NCBI RefSeq assembly: GCF_022539665.2
Contig: NC_081336.1
Coordinates: 5,410,221-5,474,220, forward strand
Reading direction: 5' to 3'
Length of the DNA: 64,000 bases
Origin: Daphnia carinata
Lineage: Eukaryota > Arthropoda > Branchiopoda > Diplostraca > Daphniidae
Positions 56,490 to 64,000 of the stretch are shown here, piece by piece. How positions within the stretch are numbered: position 1 is the first letter of the stretch; every line of letters starts with the position of its first letter. The position numbers and the translations under genes were made by a program. The notes below the pieces were generated by a model. The model saw nothing but the letters and a program-made list of their open reading frames with translations. It did no database searches and was not told where the DNA came from.

Positions 56490-57384
56490 ATGCAAAGCTT
56501 TGACCAATTTCAAAAGATTACTGCCACCATGGATTGTGTAGTTGAAGATAACGTGTTACATACCAACCACGACATAATTCAGCAGTCACACGTTGCAACG
56601 AACATTCAGGTACACTTTTTCTTCAATGTTGTATATTATTATTAAACATTTTATGTGGTTCTAAATGTTTATCCCTAGGATGGAAGACCATTTCCAGAAT
56701 GGTGTGGAAGATATGTTACGATACAGGAAACTAATGAAAAAAGCAAACCTTCCAAATACAAAGAGCCTTCATGGTTTATCGTACAAACCTTAGAGAGGGG
56801 CTGTGACAACAATCTCTTATGTTTATACAGCTTTGTGACCCGTTACTGGTTATCAACGGACCACAAGTTTCTGCTGTACCCACCATGTACTACATCAGAA
56901 GGCAATTTGAATCCTGCGTGTTGGGGGGAAAAAACATTTGAAAGATTCCACCATCCATTCAATACTTGGCTGGAATACGATGTTCATAATATTATGAATC
57001 CAGAGAACAAGCCTGGTAAGTTTCAATTACTTTATGTGCAATTGTATTGTAATCTCTAGAATTAATTTTTATTTTGTTATTGCAGTGAATTTTACGAGAG
57101 CTTACCTACTTTTACGAGAGGAAAACGTGAAGACAGCAGTCCGCCTACAGTTGTTACGGCAATCAGAACAAGTTCCGTCATCAACATTATTCAAAGTAAT
57201 TACATTAAGGTATTTTCGAACTTAAAAATTCAAAACTTTTTTAAAATTCAGGTAGCAACAGTGGCGAACCAAGGGCCCAACTTTTGAAGCGCCAGTACCT
57301 AATACTATTTACGAGGCAGAACTGCAGTCCAAAATTGATGCTTTGGAGAAGAACATAAAGAAATTCAAAAAACCCACTGAATAA
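56490..57384 (+). CDS. Unrecognised four-exon gene carried by the TIR element
   Basis: Exons 56490-56609, 56679-57015, 57086-57195 and 57262-57384 join in phase with GT-AG introns of 66-70 bp and give 229 residues without a stop. The first ATG is at 56490; a second in-frame ATG at 56529 has a strong context (GCCACCATGG). The middle reads DGRPFPEWCGRYVTIQ, LERGCDNNLLCLYSFVTRYW, CWGEKTFERFHHPFNTWLEY; then FTRAYLLLREENVKTAVRLQLL. The end is a short coiled coil (YEAELQSKIDALEKNIKKF). Four cysteines in the middle might bind a metal. It sits inside an element whose host gene is dead, yet its frame and splice sites are clean, which suggests recent activity or selection. Function unknown. Confidence 0.6.
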
Positions 57385-57898
57385 CTTACAAATTTTTGGT
57401 TTAAATGTCCTAAAAGATGTTTTTTCTGTGTTCTCGCCATGCCGTGTTGGCCACATTGCGCCTTTCTAGTCTTTGTGCCCTGTTGTTATGTTGCCAGAAC
57501 GAACTGGATTATCAGTCATGTCATGATAAATATAAAGCAATTTGTGTTATTTTGCAGATCTTTATTTTGTGAAACTATAAAAATTTAACGTAGGGAGTAA
57601 AAGTGCATTTTAAAAACCGTCCCATAACGGATATCGGGTACGAGTATTGGGACGAGTATAGAAGATGAGCCCCGGCTGAGTCTAACGGCCGGGTATGTGA
57701 ACGGCTTTTGGCTTTTACTTAAGAGGCTCACCGTCTTAAATCTTCTTTTTTTAACCGTCCTCGATACCAGTCTAGGAGGCAGTTATGGCTGCAAACAAGG
57801 GGTCCAAATACCCGCCCGCTGGACCAGTCTAGGACTCTAGACGAGTCCTAAATACCAGTCTTGGATGGGATTTTGCCCTCTGAATTTCTGCTAGGGTT

Positions 57899-58153
57899 GC
57901 TTCTGCGTCATCGGAAGTAGAGCGCGCGGAACTAACCGAACTTGTCCAGCGAAGAGAAAAAGCCCTGCAAGTGATTGTCGAAAACGAAAATATCGATTTT
58001 GAGAAGAAGATGGCAGAAGTGGCTTTCGCCAAAGAAATGTTTCCGGAGCCAAAGGCAAAAAAAAAGGGGAAGAAATTCTTCAAAAGACTCAAAACGATGT
58101 TTGGACATCGTTCTTCTAACAACGAAATGAAAGCAGAGGAGAAGAAGGTCTAA
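57899..58153 (+). pseudogene. Retropepsin-like/coiled-coil gene, copy B, part 2
   Basis: Continues copy B after the TIR element: VERAELTELVQRREKAL, DFEKKMAEVAFAKEMF, KKFFKRLKTMFGHRSSNN, stop at 58151. Nearly the same as 37845-38085 of copy A. The basic, FKRLKTMF-type tail is well conserved in both. Confidence 0.7.
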
Positions 58154-58159
58154 CAATGA

Positions 58160-59463
58160 ATATGTTTTGAAGCTTAGATAATTCTGTGTGCTTTGGTTTT
58201 GTTTAAATTCGTAACGTTTAAAGGAAGGGGCAAAATTGATCTGATTCGATGTGGTGGCTGCAAATTGATGGCATTATGCTCTACTGGACGGACGTGAAGT
58301 GAATGGCGACATACGACAATGAACATCTTTGACGCTTAGGAAACCTGTTTGCTGTCAAAGGAAGCAGTTCCCTAATCTCATTATGGTCATTGTCATTGGT
58401 ATCGATTTTTCATTTCTTTTTGATTGTAACTTTGGCGACTGATGTGCATTGGCTACGGAACATCGGCATTTTGATACACTGAACGTTAATAGGTGAAGAG
58501 AGACGACAATGGCATAATTGGTTATGAAATTACTATGCTGTTAAAGCGGAAAATTTTTTTAATCGTTATGGCCATTGTCACCTCTCTCCCACCCCCAATT
58601 TCATTCGGTTATCATGATGCCACCAAGTTTCAGCCAATGTATTTGGTTTCAGAAGGTTCTATCAGACTGAAGGAAGAATTGATGACAATGATCATTTTTG
58701 ATACTTTGAATACCTGTCTGCTGTGTAAGTACTTTAGTACTGTGTAAGTGGACAGGTTTTCTTATTCAGAAATGATCCATTTTTCATTCCTTCACTTACG
58801 TTTCATTCTTGATTCTTAGATGCCGTCTATTTGTAGTTATTGAAAATAGGGGACCATCGTTGCAGACACTGTAAACTAGTCTTTTAAATTTCAATAGCTG
58901 CCATTTTGAATGTGATGTGAAGTTTGCACCTTCGTTTAGATGGGACGTGATTTGAAGAAAGTCCACAGGTTTTCTAAGCATACTTACATTTTCCTAGTTA
59001 TACCTCTCCATCTTCTCTTTTCTTTCGATTTCTTTCAGAAATTCAATGTTGGTTACTACAGATTGCCTGTACTTTCGGAAATAATTTGGATTTAAAAAAT
59101 AAAGCTGTTAAAAAAAATGCTTCAACGAATTCTAGTGTTTTAATACTTAGTGAAGAGCTTCGATGGTCCTACCACGTAGGGCTACCAGTTAAAAAAATGT
59201 GGCTTATGAAACACGATTTCAATTAGTTTTTGGGAATAGCCTAAACAAAGAAAAACAATTGAATTACTTTTACAACTTCTCATTGCATTGACCTGGTGAT
59301 CGTACGAGACGTCACTTGCTCTAAGTTAAATAATTTAAAGTTTAACAGAAACCAAGAAAAATTCAACGATCGATCGCTAGAGCAAACATTTTCACCTCAT
59401 CGTGGTGAAAATGTGAAAGAACTTTGGGGTTAAATGAACAAGTCTGACCTATGATTTTTTTCG
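58160..59463. other. 3' flank of copy B, including one 350-bp repeat unit
   Basis: Parallels 38090-39600. One unit of the tandem repeat lies at 58461-58810, where copy A has two. Identity falls after about 58980. No further gene. Confidence 0.55.
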
Positions 59464-59568
59464 GTGGACTGCGAGCGTACTTTGTTGAGAAATGGGCATG
59501 GCAGAAAGTGGTCAACTCCCCTGCGTGAAAATCTTTGCAACATCCTTTTCGATCACTCGTGCCAAGAA

Positions 59569-60108
59569 ATGGAGCGACAGCTGCACTGTCAACGCTCAAC
59601 GAACACTCGAAACTCAACGAACGTCAACGAAAGCTGCAGTTTATCGCCCTATCCTCGCCGCCAGCTGGAACAATTCTACCGGAATAGGGAATCTGAGATT
59701 GAGAGTCTCAGTTCCTCTGTCAAAGCAGCTGAAGTTCTTTTGATTGACCAACTGGTCCCTGCGTCCGTCTTGGAGTTGTTGGCAGAAGAAAAAGGCACAA
59801 CAAACCAACGGGACATTCAAACTTATCCACCTCCATCACTGTATGCTTTGCTATCGGCGTATTTAAGGCCGGACGTGGACGACGTTACGAAACATCGTCT
59901 AGTTCAATACGTCTTTATGGATTTGACGTGGATCTATGACCTGGATTCTAGTAGCGATGAGGCTGAAGGAGTTGACAATAAATCTGTTGGGAGAGAGGAG
60001 GAAGAGAAATTGGAAGGAGATTACGATGAAGTTGAGGAGGAAGAGGAACTGGAAGAAGAGGAAGACCACGGAGTAGCTCAAGAAGTAATTGGAGAAGTCC
60101 AGGTCTAA
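59569..60108 (+). CDS. ELYS/AHCTF1-like domain protein with acidic tail
   Basis: ATG at 59569 (MERQLHCQRSTNTRN); the frame is open further upstream to about 59464 without another ATG. Residues near 59730-59940 read AAEVLLIDQLVPASVLELL, YPPPSLYALLSAYLRP and DVTKHRLVQYVFMDLTWIYD, like the helical domain of the nuclear pore assembly factor ELYS (LLID..YPPPSL-x-ALL..KH). The last 50 residues are Glu/Asp rich. The stop is at 60106; an acidic frame continues beyond in another phase. Far shorter than ELYS (over 1,000 residues), so it is a fragment or a small paralogue. Confidence 0.45.
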   Translation: MERQLHCQRSTNTRNSTNVNESCSLSPYPRRQLEQFYRNRESEIESLSSSVKAAEVLLIDQLVPASVLELLAEEKGTTNQRDIQTYPPPSLYALLSAYLRPDVDDVTKHRLVQYVFMDLTWIYDLDSSSDEAEGVDNKSVGREEEEKLEGDYDEVEEEEELEEEEDHGVAQEVIGEVQV

Positions 60109-60239
60109 TTGGTTCACCGCGTGGTCCTGTAGCTGAGGAAGGTGCTGATGTAGGGTCGGAAGACGAAGAGGGTTGCGAAAAAGTGGATGAACGCGAGGCA
60201 CAAGAACGGGAGGAAGTTTTCGAATACTACTTTAAAGTG

Positions 60240-60490
60240 GTTCTTGTGCCAGAGGTTAGATGGCAGTCGCATCGTAGTATTTCGAATCGCTAGATGGAAC
60301 TGTCCCAAGTGTTTCTTCTACCGGACACTAGATGGCACTGTAAAAGTTCGTTCTTCCGGACACTAGATAGTCCAAAAAAGTTTTTTCTTCCGGACACTAG
60401 ATGGCACTGTTAAAAACGTTTCTTAAGCCAGACGTTAGATGCCAGTCGAAAAACTTTGTTATTTCTAACCGCTAGATGACATCTGATGTC
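60240..60490 (+). repeat. Array of CTAGATGGC motifs
   Basis: Seven related sites, all in one orientation, spaced 29-43 bp: GTTAGATGGCAG (60255), GCTAGATGGAAC (60289), ACTAGATGGCAC (60328), ACTAGATAGTCC (60362), ACTAGATGGCAC (60397), GTTAGATGCCAG (60435) and GCTAGATGACAT (60471). Four are preceded by a CCGGAC- or CCAGAC-like stretch. The core resembles the insect CTCF consensus (AGATGGCG). Confidence 0.65.
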
Positions 60491-60596
60491 TACACGCGCA
60501 AAGATTTGTTTCATTCTGATCTAGTTTTCTGCCCTTTGTCACAAGGTAAGTGTTTTCTTGTATTCCTAGTGTGATTACTTTGATATGGTTTTGTTT

Positions 60597-61890
60597 AACA
60601 GTGCCGAGAAGGATATTTTGCCAGAGAGTGTCCACAAGCTGGTGGGGGCGGTGGCAGTGGCCCGTTGACGTCACAAAGTAAGATGAAAATATCGAAAAAG
60701 ATGTGCGAATTTAACTTCTTGGTTCTTTTGATAGTATGGGGAAGGGGACGTTTCTCGAAGGACAAAACCGTGGCGGTTGGGGAAGTGATACCTGCCATGA
60801 GGTAAAAAAGAAAACAAAAACGTTTTAGGTGTCCATTTTTAACGAAGAAGAGGGCCATGTAGCAAGGGATTTCCCACAAGGAGGAGGCATTGGTGGCAGC
60901 AAGTGTTACAACATAAGCACCAACTGTATCTTCACAAAAATATTTTATGTTGCAGTGTTCATTGTTTTACCACAGCGTAATGAAGCTGGCCACACCTCGG
61001 AAAGCTGCCCGAATCTATTCAGTGAATTGACGGAAGATGGAAAGCCGAGTGAACAATATATTCCGGAAGCTGTGACATGTGAAAGTAGTCCTCCAGGTAA
61101 GCCATTTTTCAAACTGTATTTTGTGACTTGAAAATATCTATTCGGTTTGCTTTAGATTACAGGAAAAGATGTACCTCAACACATAACATCATTCTAAGAA
61201 GCAGGCCTGCACCTACTACTACTTCAAAACTTAAGAATTCTGGCTACATAAAACCAACACCTGTTCAGAAAGCTTCCGTTGCAGGTATTCTTGCCAAAAG
61301 AAATTTAATTGGTTGTGCTGTCACGGGCTCCGGCAAAACAGTAGTCCAATTAATTAACGCTTAGTAATTTTGAAACCTGGATGTCCTGGTACTGACTTCA
61401 TTCGAAGGGTTCGGTGTGAACTGGGTAAGTTGAAGTAAAAGTAATTTTGAGTGGGCACGCTGGTAATTACGACTACTAAAAGGTCCAATTGCATCTAAGG
61501 TATTCCACAAACCCTTTGTGATATTCGTTGATTAAGTCATCTAAAATTTAACACTTTTTCATGCAGGTGGCGTACTTGGTACCGGTTTTGAACATATTGC
61601 TTGAACAAGGTGTTGCTGGTGCGTCTCATTCCATGGAGCAAAAGCCAGAAGTTGTAATTGTCGCACCCACTCGTGAATTGGCCATTCAAATTCACCGGGG
61701 GGCGTGTTAATTCTCCTACAATTCGGTTTTAAAATCTGTGATTGTATATGGAGGAATTGTCACGAGCTATCAGCGGTCAAATCTTCAAGCTGGGTGTAAT
61801 ATTGTTGTCGCGACAGCGGTGCGATTCAACGATTTCCTCGACCGTGGAGTATTTGTCTTGCCGGGGGTCAGGTTTTAAATTTTGGACGAA
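60597..61890 (+). pseudogene. Vasa/DDX4-like helicase pseudogene, longest copy
   Basis: Exons, with short introns: a zinc knuckle with Gly-rich linker (CREGYFARECPQAGGGGG, 60604-60660), a degraded knuckle (EEEGHVARDFPQGGG, 60845), another (RNEAGHTSESCPNL, 60980), then ELTEDGKPSEQYIPEA, then KPTPVQKASVAGILAKRN with AVTGSGKT (P-loop, 61318-61341), motif Ia APTRELAIQIH (61667-61700), a stop, and a decayed DETD box. Helicase domain 2 is missing. Knuckle cysteines are lost and stops occur. It best preserves the knuckle-to-helicase order and so identifies the other fragments in the window. Confidence 0.75.
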
Positions 61891-63744
61891 ACTGATCTAA
61901 ATCATTTGGGGATTAAGCAATCCTGGTTTTGAACAACACCAGAAGAAGACGATCAGGAAACTCAAGTAATACCAAAAGCGCTGCTAGGAAGGGCTAAACG
62001 ATATATTGCATAGATCAAATGAAAGATGGTTGCTCACGTACGCAGTGACACGAAACGGCTCGGCTTATCTTGAGCTATGACAAAGATATGATTGTAAGGT
62101 TGGAATACTCCGACGTGCGGTACTGGCATGAAGTGCATCAGGAACAGTAACGTATGCTAAACAACCTAAGCTACGCGCTCTAAGTTCCCGACATGGCATT
62201 CCTTACTAAATCGCCAATATGTTCCGGTATCTGACAGTTTTAGACCGCCAGATTGCTCTAGTAAATAGGCATCTACTAAATATATTGGCGTTATCAAATA
62301 CCGGGGCGTAATGGTGGTTTCGTATTGAACAGCGGCTATAGAACTTGCCATGCCGAGATCAAGTTCTGTACAAATCGTAACCATTTTAATCGTTAAACAG
62401 TGACATCTAGCGGAGGGAAGTGAGGTAAGAGGAACGCCATCTAGTGGTCAATACCACAGAATGTAATGAATTGAGTCACATGACGTTTTGACAGTAAACA
62501 AAATAAGGATTTTTAAATCACGGTATAAACCTTTTTGTTTCATCATTTGTTTAGCACCAGTAAGTAGGGAAAATTCACTTTGCATTTTGTAATTTTTTTG
62601 CCAGGGTTTTGCTGAGTGAACTTGCAGTTCTGTAAAGTTATTCGAGATAACTGCAAATGGTAGTCCCAAAACCGGAAGAATTTTGTCTGTCATCTTTACT
62701 ACGTGAACTTTAAAAGGCCTTGTTATACCAAAGGGCGCCAAATGGAGAAATTGGGCTTCATCAACGATTCAAGTAGTTGACATTTACAACTAAATTGTTA
62801 ATGTTTAAATTTGATTGTATTTTCTTATTCAGATTCATTGATTTTAACAGCCTGGTTGCAAACTTTTAGCCATAGCATTGCAATCAATGTATTTATAATC
62901 CAGTCTTCAACACTCACAAATGCCAATGTACACAGTTGTTTCTACGCTGAAACGTTTAATCTGACAATGATTTGGTCAATTTTTTTTTTTACTGGTTGAC
63001 ACTTCAATTTTTTAATGTTTGATGTAAGTACCAGTGTAGATGTATTCTCGTTAGAAGTAATCGTAATGTCCTAAATGTGCTCTTCTTTAGTGAAAATGGT
63101 ATTGTACGAAGCTTATCAATTATTTTTTATTTATTCCGATTTAGCAACCACTTTTCGATACTTAAAAGCGAGGACCGAATGGCACCTACACTTGGACTGG
63201 ATCGGACGGTTATTTGGTCGAATGGCTAGCGGCAATATTAAACTTTACGTAGGTTGAACTTAATTTGTCTGCTTATTTGTTGTTTGTTATTCTAAAAAAC
63301 TACCCTCTTTATTCCACAGGTATTCGTTCGTGCTAATTAATCAAACTATTGCGCATATGTACGGGACGCATGAGGGTTTGTTCTATCAACTCATAAATGA
63401 TGAGGTAGCGGAAAATGGTTTATGCATTGATTTTCAGTAGATAACTTATGGGCATCATGTTTTTTTATTTTTAAATTCTGTAAGGGTATCGACGGCGTGG
63501 CGAACTCTTTCTACTTAACGCTGGTTCGTGTAGCAAGGATGGACTATACCTTCCTCTCCTGACATGGGGGGATGGATTTAGCCTTGTTGTGCCATGTATC
63601 AAGGAATAAGAAGAACACTTTGAGTCCGTCTACCATTGATTCAGAATTAAACAGCCAACCCAAACAAGTAAGCAATATTTCGCAGCAAAGAAGTCTTTTT
63701 ACTTGATTTGGATTTCATATGTTCTATGTGATGAACATCATGAC
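61453..63744. repeat. 2.3-kb direct repeat, unit 2
   Basis: Partner of 22810-25101. Includes part of the vasa-like pseudogene, the unrecognised minus-strand ORF (62448-62693) and the fragment at 63093-63560. It diverges from unit 1 at 63745. Confidence 0.93.
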
Positions 63745-64000
63745 GAATCAAGGTGATAATCAAATTTTTTTTGCACTTAAGAAATTTTGGTTTAATTCGA
63801 GGCATTGGTACTGGACTTGGATTCTTGACGTTTTTGATTGAACAGATTTATTCAAACTAGAAGAAGCACAGACATCGTAAGTTGGCGTTAATTAAAAAAA
63901 CAATACTTCAGTTTGATGGTAAGCTTGATTAGTGGATAATTCATTAGTAACTTTTTTTACATTTTGAAAGTAAGCTTGAATGTAGGAGAAAAGTAGTGTT
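63745..64000. other. Unique DNA after the direct repeat; no gene
   Basis: AT-rich; nothing recognised. Marks the right breakpoint of the 2.3-kb duplication. Confidence 0.5.

Larger units (their letters stand above)
55154..57896 (+). mobile_element. TIR DNA element of unknown superfamily carrying an intact gene
   Basis: CCCTAGCAGAAA at 55154 and its complement TTTCTGCTAGGG ending at 57896 bound 2,743 bp absent from copy A. TT lies on both sides (55152-55153, 57897-57898), so the target duplication is at most 2 bp. Subterminal motifs recur at both ends: ACGAGT/ACTCGT (for example near 55421, 55510, 57635, 57840) and ACCAGT/ACTGGT (ACCAGTCTAGG twice near 57765-57835). The cargo is one spliced gene of no recognised transposase family. 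It may be a non-autonomous element that captured a gene, or an autonomous element with an unfamiliar transposase. Confidence 0.85.

Noticed and set aside
57240-57290. Alternative last exon of the TIR-element gene ending at a TGA near 57287
   Set aside because: The acceptor at 57261 gives a longer in-phase exon with a coherent coiled coil; the earlier acceptor gives a short tail. Both remain possible until transcripts are seen.

Overview
This is a transposon-rich stretch of a eukaryotic, arthropod-like nuclear genome. The features below (AT-rich DNA, 60-80 bp GT-AG introns, a vasa/DDX4-like helicase with CCHC knuckles, a DNA polymerase delta catalytic subunit, a JADE-type PHD protein, hAT, Ty3/Gypsy and RNase H-bearing non-LTR elements) would fit a branchiopod crustacean such as Daphnia. 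The organism is an inference, not a match. Almost every host gene seen here is a fragment. The best preserved is a major facilitator (MFS) transporter gene on the minus strand at 33807-35850, and even that lacks a convincing ATG.

Layout. 1-4.9 kb: sparse DNA with two tandem, related small genes (1364-1783 and 2710-3135, minus), each with a TATA box. 5.1-10.1 kb: a JADE-like pseudogene split by a complete hAT transposon (6000-9709, 8-bp target duplication). 11.5-18.3 kb: a decayed Ty3/Gypsy element on the minus strand (gag, protease, RT, RNase H, integrase). 18.9-19.6 kb: a 70-bp satellite, into which a second, plus-strand Gypsy element is inserted (LTR 19605-19998); that element breaks off inside its protease at 22809.

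22.8-63.7 kb is a nested rearrangement. Two 2,292-bp direct repeats (22810-25101 and 61453-63744) flank an inverted repeat with ~8.67-kb arms (25774-34445 and 42311-53422) around a 7.9-kb spacer. Each arm carries the 3' end of the MFS gene, a vasa-like fragment and the 3' exons of POLD1 fused head to tail, then piggyBac-like scraps, a GC-rich 24-bp minisatellite, a 312-bp MITE, tRNA-like sequences and a 61-nt hairpin. The right arm alone contains a 5'-truncated non-LTR element (48705-51021). The right arm looks like the derived copy, because features at both ends of the left arm run on past its edges while the same features are cut in the right arm.

The spacer and the DNA right of the inverted repeat hold two copies (36552-38085; 53475-58153) of an unrecognised gene with a retropepsin-like domain (DKG in place of DTG) and long coiled coils. 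The second copy is split by a 2,743-bp element with CCCTAGCAGAAA terminal inverted repeats that carries an intact four-exon gene (56490-57384) of unknown family. That element, and the gene it interrupts, are the strongest candidates for undescribed biology here. The right end holds an ELYS-like ORF, an array of CTAGATGGC motifs and another vasa-like pseudogene.
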